From Cyrtodaria siliqua (taxonomy: Eukaryota > Mollusca > Bivalvia > Adapedonta > Hiatellidae), in assembly GCA_037043455.1 (NCBI GenBank), contig JAWPHD010006791.1, forward strand, positions 1-64,000: a DNA stretch of 64,000 bases. Direction: 5' to 3'. The notes under the pieces were generated by a model that made no database searches, was not told where the DNA came from, and saw only the letters and a list, made by a program, of their open reading frames with translations. Position numbers and translations under genes: made by a program. How positions within the stretch are numbered: the stretch's first letter is position 1; the number at the start of each line of letters is the position of its first letter. Of this stretch, positions 11,646 to 23,341 are shown piece after piece.

Positions 11646-11873
11646 ATAAATGACTTCCTTGGTCTAAACACACAATGGACTGATCTGGACAAGTAGGAGT
11701 ACGACATATTCATGTCGCGACATTTCTATTTCTGTAACGACAAAGATGCTCTATTTTTAAAGAATATAAATCAATGATCTTTAGCTGAACAAGTAGGACA
11801 AAATATTAAATAGGAGATATCGAAATACAAAGGCCATGAAACAGTAATTGTCGTCTGCAGCTGATTTATTATT

Positions 11874-12118
11874 ACAGCAACTATTACTGCCGTCTGGTTT
11901 TGCTTGTAATTAAAGATTTGTTTTTCTTGTACATCTCAAATATCAGAGAACACGGCTGACTTTTTTGCAATTATTTACTGATATCTTTATTTAAGAGTCT
12001 ACAGCAACTATTACTGCCGTCGGGTTTTGCTTGTAATTAAAGATTTGTTTTTCTTATACATCTCAAATATCAGAGAACACGGTTGACTTTTTTTTCAATT
12101 ATTTACTAATATCTTTAA
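11874..12118 (+). repeat. Tandem duplication, 127-bp period
   Basis: ACAGCAACTATTACTGCCGT starts both units (11874 and 12001). The units are nearly identical to their ends in TTTACTxATATCTTT. Confidence 0.85.
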
Positions 12119-12299
12119 AACTATGGTACACTAACGAAGAAAGAAAGAAATTGTAATATGGGCCTTCCCGGCTTTCATTAGTGTATGTACAAGTTAAGGT
12201 AAATTGATTCTGGGTTAATACATATAGGTGCTTATGTTGATGCGTTAACAATACTTCGCAATCATTACATTTTGTTTTCTTCGTTAGTGTACCATAGTT
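12119..12299. mobile_element. 181-bp MITE with ~24-bp TIRs and TTAA flanks
   Basis: AACTATGGTACACTAACGAA at the left is repeated as an exact reverse complement at the right. TTAA lies immediately outside each end (12115-12118, 12300-12303). TTAA duplication is typical of piggyBac-type elements, but the TIR sequence itself was not matched to that family. The element sits at the edge of the 127-bp tandem duplication. Confidence 0.7.
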
Positions 12300-12369
12300 T
12301 TAAATATATTATTGGCGCAGTATAACTAACAATAAATAATATGCAAAAACAATGTTCCTTGAAACCCTC

Positions 12370-12476
12370 AAATAAGGGTATCAGGCTTTGGGGCCATGCC
12401 CTCTTTTGTTTTTAATCCAATTGGGGATTCTTTAAGGGTATCAGGCTTTTGGGCCATCATGCCCCCTTTTGTGAAA
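12370..12476 (+). repeat. Short direct repeat pair
   Basis: AAGGGTATCAGGCTTTxGGGCCAT and a following TGCCCxCTTTTGT occur twice, about 63 bp apart. Confidence 0.7.
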
Positions 12477-12819
12477 TATGTCTAGGGCTGCCATGATACA
12501 TGTTTGTGTTTGCCGGCAGCCCGCTATTTGGAGCCGCGCCCAATATTTGCCAAACAACTTAAGAAATGATAATATTTTTGTTATGTGTTAGTCAAGTTTG
12601 TGCCTTCCAAATAATCGTTAAAATATTGTTTAAGTGACACACGGCATTCGTGCTTTATTGTTTACCCACGAGTATTTAATTAGAAAGGTGTTACATGGAA
12701 CACGTGCTTCGCCTGCCATGCTGGTTAAAGCTTTATAAAATCGGTCATTACTCTGCCAGAATGAAAGTCAGAGTTATTGTGCAACGACATTCATTGAGGT
12801 AAGATAAAGTTGCATGTGA

Positions 12820-12975
12820 TTTCATTTATCATAGGTCAAATACTTTTCATGTTATGGCCAAGGTTATGTTGTAGGTTAAAGTGTGATGGACGACAACAGA
12901 CGGACGACATACGACGGACAAAATTATCCCTATGTGTCTGCCATGCTACGCAGGCGACACAAACAACAAGAATAT
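12820..12975 (+). repeat. Possible dispersed repeat fragment
   Basis: The run AAAGTGTGATGGACGACAAC with repeated GACGGACGAC-like words looks like the end of a repeat common in bivalve DNA. This is recognised from general familiarity only. Confidence 0.3.
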
Positions 12976-15052
12976 ATCCATGCTGTTATAATCAACTTTA
13001 AAGTTTTTAATTAAACGATTTTGCCGACCTCATTTCCAACAAGTCACGTTTTATACATGTAATATTACAGGCACGGGTCAGTATTTATGACTGACAGGAG
13101 GTTAATATCTTTTAGCAAGTTAAATGTTGCCTTTGTCATTATTTCTCATAACTATTGGACCACAAGGTTTAGAAACACTGAAACATGCTTCCAAAAAATT
13201 CAAATTTCAGTTTATTGAATTTGAGAGTAAGGAAAAACAAACAAAGACTCATTTGAAACTGGTGTGTTTTGTTTTGTTTTGTAAAATATGTTTAAAATCT
13301 CATGTGTCCTTTAATGGTTAGTACTTTGTATCTTCGCATATTACGTGTAGATCACAAAGAACTTCTATCTTAAATCTTGAAGCCAAATATAACGGTTCTC
13401 GTTTATCAATTTATTAGATTTTGTCAAGGCAAAATGTTAATGCTTTACACACATTATCTATAGTTCTATAGTTCTCAAGACATACATATAGTCAGAATCG
13501 CATATACGAGAAACTGTCAATAATATCCTGTAGTAATCCGCATATATGAATTAAAGTCACTTCTCTAGGTCAATCGTTTTTTTTACTAACGTATTGTCTC
13601 TATATGTATATAGACCGAAGCGATTTACTGAAGAATACAATTTCTGTTAAACAGTGAAAATATGTTTTAGGCTAACGAATATTAACTTTTTATTTCTTTT
13701 GAGCTATATTTACCTATAGTTTTGTTGTTTATTACAAAATATGTCTTCTATAAAACCAATGCTATTAATATCTTAACAAGAGCCATTTGTTTCGTACCCT
13801 TTTTGGATTTTTTTTTTAAATCTTATGCTCTAAAGGTGTTATTTCTGTATGCTTAATCCTGGCATATCTTTAAGGGTTATACATATTGCGGGCCACAAAG
13901 TCAAATAATGTATGCTCTGTATTTCCCTCCCTTTAACATGGATAAACTGGGTTTAAACTTTCCTTGTTCTGTAGACGTTAACTTTTTTTTAATAAACATT
14001 CTTTTTAAATTTGGTATGCGAAAAACCACATACAAACAATATGACGGCATGGTATCGTAACATAGGAGTACATTTTACTCATATATTTTTAATGGTTAGG
14101 TACATTTTAACATCCATATCAAATTTCCGCATATGGGTGTTTAAACGTACATAGCTTAATCCTAAAGACGCCAGCTTAAACGTCGTTGCAATGACTATGC
14201 ACTTTTTGTTCTGATCAATCCAATTCCAAGAAACCAACTTGGAGACGTTTTGAGATATCATGGTAACTATTTGAATCATATTGATATGTAAATAAAACAA
14301 TTTACGGCACCCGCATCGTATTACATTTTGGACGATACTCACAGGCCATACTTATGTAACACGTAAGAGTGTTCAGAACATAGAGGAAGGGGGCTCATTT
14401 CTTTCCGCAAACACTTGAAAGAATACCAGATTTTACGTGGTGTTGTCCTTTATAATATTTCCACGAAACATTTGTTCTGCTTTATTTTCTTGAAAGAGCT
14501 TCACAATGATCTGTATAGAACAAATTCACGGTCTCCGCATCGTTTTATATGTTGACCCTCCTCATACAAATTACATTTAATTTGTGTGCAAAGACCTATA
14601 AGAGCAATCTACACAGATCACATTAGTCAATGTAAACATTTTCATTTTCCCAGAAAATGCCTTGATTTCTGAAAAGTGCTGACACAGCTGCACATCTCTT
14701 TTCACGGTCATGTTGAGCATTTCTCCGGTTACAACGAGTAATTCCGCCACCCTGCGGCCGATGTCTCGATATATTTGCACCCATATTGGTCAGCAGGAGC
14801 ACGACCAGCTGAAATAGGCGTAACAGTGATTTTCAATGATATTTTGAAATTTAAACTATCAGTTACTCAAAATTACTCATTATCTTAAATTATCTATTAC
14901 ATCCACAACACTATTAGCTCAAACTTTTATACTCCATATGATATGTTTAGGTTATACAACTTATCATAGTGACTCTAAAACTAACAACACATGTATTTTA
15001 TTTTTGCATGGGAGGTGCTAATGGTCTCACGAACACGTTTGATTTAGGAATA
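12976..15052. other. No feature seen
   Basis: AT-rich, with short frames of 65-87 residues that lack any recognisable motif. Confidence 0.5.
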
Positions 15053-15674
15053 GTAAGTAAGTAAATAAGTAAGTAAGTAAGTAAGTAAATAGGGTGAGTG
15101 AGTGAGTGAGTGAGTGAGTAAGTAAGTAGGGTAAGTGAGTGAGTGAGTGAGTGAGTAAGTAGGGTAAGTGAGTGAGTGAGTGAGTGAGTGAGTGAGTGAG
15201 TGAGTGAGTGAGTGGGTGAGTGAGTGAGTGAGTGAGTGAGTGAGTGAGTGAGTGAGTGAGTGAGTGAGTGAGAGAGTGAGTGAGTGAGTGAGTGAGTAAG
15301 TAAGGGAAGTGAGTGAGTGAGTGAGTGAGTGAGTGAGTGAGTGAGTGAGTGAGTGAGTGAGTGAGTGAGTGAGTGAGTGAGTGAGTGAGTGAGTGAGTGA
15401 GTGAGTGAGTGAGTGAGTGAGTGAGTGAGTGAGTGAGTGAGTGAGTGAGTGAGTGAGTGAGTGAGTGAGTGAGTGAGTGAGTGAGTGAGTGAGTGAGTGA
15501 GTGAGTGAGTGAGTGAGTGAGTGAGTGAGTGAGTGAGTGAGTGAGTGAGTGAGTGAGTGAGTGAGTGAGTGAGTGAGTGAGTGAGTGAGTGAGTGAGTGA
15601 GTGAGTGAGTGAGTGAGTGAGTGAGTGAGTGAGTGAGTGAGTGAGTGAGTGAGTGAGTGAGTGAGTGAGTGAGT
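15053..15674. repeat. 620-bp tetranucleotide microsatellite (GTAA/GAGT)n
   Basis: The tract starts as (GTAA)n, passes through mixed GTAA, GTAGGG and GAGT units, and becomes pure (GAGT)n from about 15305 to 15674. The long minus-strand frames of repeated S-L-T-H are artefacts of the 4-bp unit. Confidence 0.97.
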
Positions 15675-16340
15675 ATTTATTATGGTGACATATGCATAAA
15701 GTGACAAACAAGTTCAATATTCAATTTAAGTTTGTCGAAATTTTAAAATCGTTCATCTCCTTAATGTTTCAGTGAGGTCCGTCCATACATATGAATAGCA
15801 TAAGCAACAATTTAACAAAATACATATTACATACCAATAGCGACAAATCATCAACATTTATACGTCACAATTATAATTTCAATTTATAGCTGTATCACAT
15901 TAACGACGAGATAATTTAAATGTGGCGAACTTGCCTATGGGAACATTGGTTAGACGCGCGTAACATAATTTGATGACCCTACCGAACCAGATTTATCTTA
16001 GTTTACGCCAAGGGTACACGCTATTTAATATGGTCTTATTACATTATACAACATCAGATGTCAGATGAAAACTGGCATTATACCTTGATATGAATCATTT
16101 GGTGAACTCAACAAATTTGTTAACTATAGAACACGTAATTTAAAATGGCGTCTTAATATTTGGCATACCATTTGCCTTGATCACATCTAACGTATTAAAC
16201 GCGACATGTCTAAGTTTAAACTAAAATGTTTTTCATTTATTCAATCAGCATATTTTTATTACATTCATTGAAGTTCATTTATAGATCTTTATTTGTATAT
16301 CCCTTTAAATAAATAATGTCTTGTTAATACGTAATATTGC
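15675..16340. other. No feature seen
   Basis: No coding, RNA or repeat signal recognised between the microsatellite and the satellite block. Confidence 0.5.
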
Positions 16341-16344
16341 CTAC

Positions 16345-18080
16345 ATATTGCACGGAACATAGATGCGGGAAGCTTCAAGTTGCCCACACTCTTTCAAATA
16401 CTAGCCATATCTATCATTTTACAAGAACATATAGTGCAAAGGAACATAGAGACAGTGGGCTTCAAGTTGCCATTACTCACATACCTATCAGTTAACACAT
16501 ATGCATATACCCACATAGGGTACAAAACAACGAGACTGTGGGCTTCAAGTTGCCCACACTCAAACAGATAAAAGCCATACATGTCATGTTAACACATATA
16601 AGACCATACAGTGCTTTGGGAGGTATAGAATCACTTGGGTTAAACGTCTCATTTTAAAATGAAAGGAAAATGTTTATTTAATTTCTGATTTAGATTTACC
16701 TTTTAAGTTGTATGATAGCAAAATTTCTAAAATTATTGTCCTGAAGCTGTGATTTTTTAATAGGCGTTTTTGCACCAATATTTACATAATTTCATTTTAT
16801 CCTTAAAAGTGCCAAAATTCATCAAGTTACCTTAACTGATGATTGCATTTTGACTTTTGTCCCTAACATTTGTTAAAACAGCAAATATTTATTTCTGAGT
16901 TTATTGGGACAGTATGAATTTTTCGTTTCAAAAACACACTTAGTGTATATATTTTGCATGGAAAAATGTCCCAAATAATTTCACCGTTGAATAAATGTAT
17001 GCTTATATGATATATCTTCAAGTCTGGAAAGTTTTAAAATAATCTAAAATATATGAGCTGAGAAAATTGAATTTAAACAGAAAATGATTCTTTACTACCA
17101 ATGATTCTATACACCCCCAAAGCACTGTATGTGCAGAAGGCTTCAAGCTGCGCACACCCATGTATTGTACAGAACGTAGAGCCAGCGGGCTTCAAACTAC
17201 CTACCCTCGTACAGATACTGGCTTTCATGTATTATACAGATGACCATTGAGGCAGTGGGCTTCAAGCCGCTCACGCACGATCAGATAAAGGCAGTATCTT
17301 TAATGTTAACTATTGAGAATACCCAAGTATTGTAAGGAACTAAGATGCAGGTCTAAAGTTTTAAGTTGCGCGCACACACACACAAGTACTGTATAGAACC
17401 GCGAATGGCTCAAGCTAGTCACACTCATACAGATACAGGTCATAACTGTCATGTTACACGTAAATATAGAACCACATATGTACGAATCATAGATGCAGAA
17501 GGCTTCAAGCTGCCCACACCCAGACAGATACAGACCATACATGTTATGTAATGTTACACTTAAGTATACACCCGCATATTGTACATAATCAAGAGAAAGC
17601 GGGCTTCAGCCTACCTACACTCATACATATACATGTCATTCTAGTCGTGTTTAACTTAAGTATAGACCCATGTATTGTAAAGAACATACTTGCATACCGT
17701 ACACGTAAATATACACCCACAGTATAGTCAGAAGGCTTCAAGTAGCTAACACTCATACACATACAGGCCATATAACGTTACACGTAAGACCATACCCACG
17801 TATTGTACAGACGAACATAGAGTCGGAAGGCTTCAAGTAGCCCACACTCATACAGATACGGGCCATTCCTGTAACGTTACAAGTAAGTACACACCCACCA
17901 TTGTAAAGAATCTAGAGTATCGGGCTTCAAATTACCCATTCCCACACAGATTCGGGCCATACCTGTCATGTAATACGTAAGACTACATCTACACATTTGT
18001 ACAGAACATAGACACAGTCGGTTACAATATACACTCACGCATACATGTACAGGTCACACCTGTCATGTTAATCGCAAGAC
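16345..18080. repeat. Diverged ~90-100-bp satellite, split by a MITE
   Basis: The landmark GGCTTCAAG followed by a CCCACACT-like word and a CATACAGATACAGGCCAT-like word recurs about every 60-145 bp, at about 16371, 16460, 16542, 17140, 17190, 17258, 17501, 17735, 17829 and 17925. The units are heavily diverged. The block is interrupted by the element at 16609-17127. Confidence 0.75.
16609..17127. mobile_element. 519-bp Tc1/mariner-like MITE with TA TSD
   Basis: The left end is CAGTGCTTTGGGAGGTATAG and the right end is its near complement (17101-17127, one short indel). TA flanks both sides (16607-16608, 17128-17129). The interior is non-coding and AT-rich. The satellite resumes directly after the right TA, which confirms the boundaries. 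Confidence 0.8.
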
Positions 18081-18109
18081 CGATTCCAAGATGGCTTATA
18101 TCTAACATT

Positions 18110-18790
18110 CCTTCTTATAAAAAGATTTAAACAAAAACACAGAAAATAACGGAAACTAATATATATAATTGTTTTATTGAATTATTGCAGAAATCCGCAG
18201 ATTTAGTTCTGTTTTATTATTTCTTTTTTTGGCAAAGACCCACATGTATCCCTTTATTTATTTATTTGATTTATTTATTTATTATTACAGGAAAGGTATA
18301 ATTACAATGAGAGTGATATAGGAACTATGATTAGGGATATTCTGACATTTCAAAATAATAAATAAAATAATGAATAAGCATTTAAAATATATGTTTATTA
18401 CAGAAATCAACAGAAATCAACAGTTTTAGTTATGTTTCTACCTGTTTGACCCTCAAGAATACATTTAGTGATTCACGAACCTTTGAGGACCCTTTTAAAA
18501 ATAAGACGAAATGTATCAATTAAATATCATTATACTTAATATGGTAAATGGAAAAGAGCGATACGCTAAAACCTATTTTTGTTGAACTATTCCTGAATGA
18601 AATCAGCAGTTTTAGTTCTTTATTTTTACTGTTTTTTCCATTGTTTTTACCAAAAAAAATACATTTCGGGATTCATTATTTCATAGTAATATATCATTAC
18701 ACTAAAATTGGTAAATAAAATAATGAACAAGCATTTAACATATATCTATTGATTTATTCCAGAAATCAGCAGTTTTTGTTATTTTCCATT
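18110..18790. repeat. Diverged tandem repeat, ~200-bp period
   Basis: A landmark CAGAAATCxxCAGxTTTxGTT recurs near 18190, 18405, 18603 and 18763, preceded in two copies by AAATAATGAAxAAGCATTTAA. No function can be assigned. Confidence 0.5.
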
Positions 18791-19320
18791 TCGATAGCCA
18801 ATATGACCTCTCTATCTCACTACAAACGTTGTCTTCGAAAATATTCAAATACATACTTAAAGAAAGACAATGTTTGTGTTATCTTTTGTGCAGAGGATAA
18901 AAAAATAAACGATGTCGATTTGGGGTTTCTTAGAGAAAAGCTCTTAAAAATTAGATAAGAAATATTATCGAATAGCAGTATGTAGTAGAAAGAGGCCATT
19001 GCTTGTTTTAAATACAGGTCATTGGAGACAATTAGTCGCCATGATGGTGTTGTCAGATACAGTTACACGACAAGTCACTTTGTATATGCATAGATAGATA
19101 GTATATCTATAATTAAAAAAAAATCACCTAATTAGTCAATCAAGTACAAAACACAAGATTGAATCACTTGGTTAGAATGTTTATGCGCATTTTGTACCAC
19201 CCGTTGTTTTGCGTTTGTTTTTTCAAGTTGAAACCTCTTTAACATTGTATCGTACGTTAATATACTCTACAGCCGTCGAATGTGTTTGTAGTCGTGGTGA
19301 TTTCACAATAGTTGACTTAG
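18791..19320. other. No feature seen
   Basis: Short frames only; no motif recognised. Confidence 0.45.
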
Positions 19321-19405
19321 TTTTCGTATCGTATCGTATTCGTATCGTAACTTTTCGTATCGTAATGTTTCATATCGTAATGTTTCTTATTGTATACTTT
19401 CATAT
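19320..19405 (+). repeat. Short degenerate CGTATCGTAATGTTT minisatellite
   Basis: Four or five imperfect units of CGTATCGTAATGTTT. Confidence 0.6.
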
Positions 19406-19873
19406 TGTCCCGTTTAGTTTGCATTGAGCTAAGTGTGCAATATTCTACGATATTGCACACATTGATATTGCACGGGAACTTTTTCTCGTGCTTGCTAAGA
19501 GCTGCGAAATGGAAATAAGGAATTACTTTCAAATAAAAATAACGGAATCCTTCCTATAGTGTCAACAAAAAAATACGTGTTTTTTTTTCAACCTTTTATG
19601 GTAGAAATCGATAAAATAATTGAAATGGTACCTCACCCACTGTTTTTAACGTTATCAAATGGTAAACAAACTTTAGAAAAATCACTTGATGTTTTTAATG
19701 ACGTCATCCGACGTCGACGTCGTTTTCGCGCAAAATAATCATCCACACAAAATGAAACTGAATGACAAGATAGGAATTCCATCAAAAGCTATAAAAATAA
19801 CACAAATACAATGAAAAGTAATAGTCATACAATTAACATTGATCGAAAAACAATATGAAAGTATACAGTAAAA
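19406..19873. other. No feature seen
   Basis: AT-rich spacer before the palindrome. Confidence 0.45.
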
Positions 19874-20005
19874 AGGTTATTGAATTTGTATGGCTAAATA
19901 TTACTTGTAACGAGTTGTTTTGGCGCAGGACGACTCGCTAGCTCGTCGTCCTTTGCCAAAGCAACTCGTTCCAAGTAATATTTAGCCATACAAATACAAT
20001 AACCT
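19874..20005. repeat. 132-bp imperfect palindrome
   Basis: The left arm starts AGGTTATTGAATTTGTATGG and the right arm is its near complement ending in AATAACCT. The centre is GACGACTCGCTAGCTCGTCGTC, itself symmetrical. Arms are about 65 bp with only a few mismatches, enough for a long foldback hairpin. Confidence 0.85.
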
Positions 20006-20134
20006 ATAGAATCGTATTGTTACATATAAGAGTGTAATATGTATCGTAAAGCGAACCAATTTAAAACATAGTATATAAACGGATGCTTGGATTCAAACGC
20101 GTGTATTTAATTGTGACACATGTTCTGTACTTAT

Positions 20135-20366
20135 CATTACGTGGTCCAAGTACTAACTTTCATACCCCATCCAACCCCTTCTCCAAGAAGCAAAAACGGG
20201 GTTGGCTGGGGAATGAAATTAAATCTAAATTTCCGCTTAAAAAGTTGGCATATTGTAAAATTACAAAATTTAATAAACTTGTTTTATCGTCGAAATATCC
20301 GTTATAAAATCCTACTAATATAAGCTTTCCCATCGTTTAATAGAATTAAGGCGGGACCACGTAATG
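20135..20366 (+). mobile_element. 232-bp MITE, copy 1
   Basis: Perfect 13-bp terminal inverted repeats CATTACGTGGTCC / GGACCACGTAATG bound the element. It also has an internal hairpin built on CATACCCCATCCAACCCC. The same sequence in inverse orientation is at 21685-21937. The plus-strand ORFs here are within the element and have no motif. Confidence 0.75.
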
Positions 20367-20789
20367 TTAATTTATTATGTTGACTGTGATTTAAAAAAAA
20401 AATACAATCTAAGGGTTAATACATGCTTTGGATGAAATGTGTATCCATTTAAAGAATGTATATTGTCTTTAAAAGTGGGCTCTGAGATAGGAACCAATAC
20501 ACGCAAAACACACACTAACACAAAATACACGCAAAACACACTAACACAAAATAACCCTAGCAAAAGTGTGTTGCTTCTTTTAAACTCGTCTCGCTAATTT
20601 TGGGGTTTTGAGAAATTTCTTAGCACACTATTTAAAATGTGTTAAAAACAAACCAAAATCCGTAAACATCTACCGGTTTTACGTTCAACCAAATCTACAT
20701 GGTTTCCAATTTTCAACATTCTGTTTGGTGAACATATTTCAAGAGTTAATAGTTTAATTTGTGTTCCTTACGTTTTCATTATACAGGTA
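20367..20789. other. Spacer with a short duplication
   Basis: CACACTAACACAAAATA(C/A) with ACGCAAAACACA around it is repeated at about 20500-20552; otherwise nothing recognised. Confidence 0.4.
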
Positions 20790-21245
20790 GTAGAGAGTAA
20801 TGTCAAAGGAAATGTAGCACTCACGGACAAAAGTCAACCAAAAACACGCATAGAAACAAACAATAATTACACAGATGAATAATGGGCAGATGTAACATCA
20901 CAAACACAAACCGGTTGACAATAGGGCTACCGTTTCGGAACAGCCAGTGCTAAAATGCTGCTGGAGTTTTTTTAAACCAGGTTCTATGGTGCACCAAGCC
21001 TCACTCTTACCATATTGTCATCCAAATGAAATGGGTCAGTGTAAATAAAGATATCCACTCCAGCTTATATTCTCTAACACACGAGGCAGCATTAATAGGT
21101 AACGTAAGTATAACACAGAGATGATCACGTATATATGAATGTAAAAGACAAAGACTTAGAAAGCCACAAAACAAGTACTCAGAGCTTTAAGACAATCATA
21201 AAACGAATTAGGTAGACGTCCTGATAGGGTCTACAACCATTTGCA
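20790..21245 (-). mobile_element. Naiad-type 3' UTR fragment
   Basis: Minus-strand match to the Naiad 3' UTR from the structured region (GGTTGACAATAGGGCTACC at about 20924, ATTGTCATCC at about 21018) to the AGTACTCAGAGC end. It lies between the two inverted MITE copies. Confidence 0.7.
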
Positions 21246-21394
21246 TAATATCTTGTGTTAACATGACGTAAAATCCAATTTCATTTTATTATACAAATTA
21301 AAAACTGTTTATGAGTAAACGCAAAAAAGTCAAAGCGGCATATTCCTACTATGCCCTGGTCAACGAATAGCAAGAACCGGAATAAGAAAAACAT

Positions 21395-21645
21395 GGATTT
21401 GAATCGAATATCAACATAATTGATATTCGAAATGGATTTGAATGTCGAATATCAAAATAATTGACATTCGGCCTTGGATCTTCGACATGGACTTAAATGT
21501 CGAATATCAAAATAATTGACATTCGGCCTTAGATCTTAGTGTCGAATATCAAAATATTCGATATTTATATCCGAAACTCAAGTATCAAAATAATTGTAAA
21601 ATAATGAAAAAAAATGTCAAATATTGAATAAATTCACATTCAGCA
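21395..21645. repeat. Short tandem repeat of hairpin-forming units
   Basis: Four diverged units of about 60-65 bp share TCGAATATCAAAATAATTGA. In two of them GAATGTC and GACATTC flank the core and can pair. It lies just left of MITE copy 2. Confidence 0.65.
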
Positions 21646-21684
21646 TTAAATCTGAATATCTAAGTTAAAAAAATATGGAATTTT

Positions 21685-21937
21685 ATTACGTGGTCCCGCC
21701 TTAATTCCATTAAGCGATGGGAAAGCTTATATTAGCGTATTTTATAACGGATATTTCATCAATAAAACACGTTTAAAATCATTTTTTACTAGGAAAATGC
21801 TATAACCTGTTTAAAATTAACTATTAAATGTTTTTAAATCGAATTTAAGGTTTTATTTCATACCCCAACCAACCCCGTTTTCCCTTCTTGAAGAAGGGGT
21901 TGGATGGAGTATGAAAGTTAGTACTCGGACCATAATG
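21685..21937 (-). mobile_element. MITE copy 2, inverse of 20135-20366
   Basis: The ends are ATTACGTGGTCCC and GGACCATAATG. The internal CCAACCAACCCCG / GGGGTTGGATGG hairpin and the CCCATCGxTTAATxGAATTAAGGCGGGACC block (broken here by x) match copy 1 as reverse complement. Confidence 0.75.
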
Positions 21938-22689
21938 CCGATATGGGATCCGAATCTCGAAATTCAAAATAATTAAAAGTGGTTAAGAGTACGCGTGTTC
22001 CTTATATGCATTTCCTCTTTAAAGTATTTCCTCCTTAAAGAACATTTAAAAAAAATACGAACGTGGGAGATGTAATCATAAAGAAACCCGACGAATGCCT
22101 TTATAGCAATTTGGTTAATGAAGACTTCGTACTTTTCTTTCAGGCACACCATACAATTCTGTTTGTGAGAGGAAGTTCAATAATACATCAGTTATTTTAG
22201 AATATCATTTCTATGGTTTTCATGGTAACGTTATCCGACATATATGTGAGAAATGGAAAAAATGTATGACAAAAAAAATGATATGTTACAAAATAGACTT
22301 TTTATGTTGCCATTTATTGCCCTGTGTATATATATGTATTGTATTGTACCTGTGTACTTATGGACCTTAAGGTCTTTCGTATTTTGGATTAATATATATA
22401 TGTTAAGAAACATCTTAAGGGAAAAACGCCAATCAAATTTGTCTTCTTTTGTTATTCTTATGTGATTTTTTTCTTAAATAAGCAGATTTGCTTGTTAATA
22501 GTATGTAGCTAGTGATGTTAACTTAAAATCGAGAAAACACTCTTTGTTTGTATTAACATATCGTTTTTTACAGTAAGATTATTTCAGTAAAAAAAACACA
22601 TTATCGTAATTAGTTAATTAATAGTGCATTAAATGATAACAACATGTGTCAGGTTTGAATATTTAGTTAAGGGTGTTAATTTGTATGGT
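21938..22689. other. No feature seen
   Basis: AT-rich; overlapping 60-70-residue frames have no motif. Confidence 0.45.
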
Positions 22690-22845
22690 GTTTTTATGTC
22701 AATTTTCAACACATGCAAGGTTATATATGCAAGTCGATTTTTTTGTGGTGGATGCAGACCACCCTCTTTTCCTGGGTAGAACCAGTACTGTACACCTCCC
22801 GCTATTCGCAAGAATCGACACTTCCTCAATTACAAAATAAATGTA
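22690..22845. repeat. Repeat module shared with 37137-37315
   Basis: CATGCAAGGTTATATATG-like, GCAGACCACCCTCTTTTCCTG-like and AGAACCAGTACTGTACACCT words, ending AAGAATCGACACTTCCTCA, are shared with the block inside the SINE at 36988. Here it abuts a Naiad 3' end directly. Confidence 0.7.
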
Positions 22846-23341
22846 AAAGATCGGACAGGGAAAGTAGCATTCAAGGAGGACAGTCAACCACAGAACACAG
22901 AAACAAACACGCAATCAGACAAACAAGAAAGCAAAAGTAATAATAAATGTAAGCGACATCACAAACATAAAATGGTTGACCATAGGGCTACCGCCTTGGA
23001 ACGGTCATTGGAAAAGTAGGCCAATGGGGGTTTAAACCGGTTCTAGGGTGCACCAAACCTCACACTTACCCTACTGTCATCCCATTAAAACAGGACAGTG
23101 TAAATAAAGAGTCCCCGTCATGATCTAATCTCTAACCAACTAGGCAGCATCAATAGGCAATATAAGTAAAACACAAAATTAATATGCTCGTATAAATATA
23201 ATACAAAAAAACAATAACCTAGAAAGCCACAATGAAGGTACTCATGACTTGGCAGAAGCCAGAGCAACAAGAGAATACACCATTAAGGGCACGACAAGAA
23301 AGATCATAGACAAACATCAAACGCCACCGCCCCAATAGGCT
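22846..23341 (-). mobile_element. Naiad 3' UTR, unit 1 of the tandem 3' ends
   Basis: It follows the RT C-terminal fragment of unit 1 on the minus strand. It contains the structured region (TGACCATAGGG at about 22977 with CCCTACTGTCA at about 23069) and stops at the shared module at 22845. Confidence 0.8.

Noticed and set aside
14998..15717. Two long minus-strand frames of repeated S-L-T-H, 226-239 codons
   Set aside because: Direct translation of the (GAGT)n microsatellite; open in several frames because the 4-bp unit has no stop in those phases.
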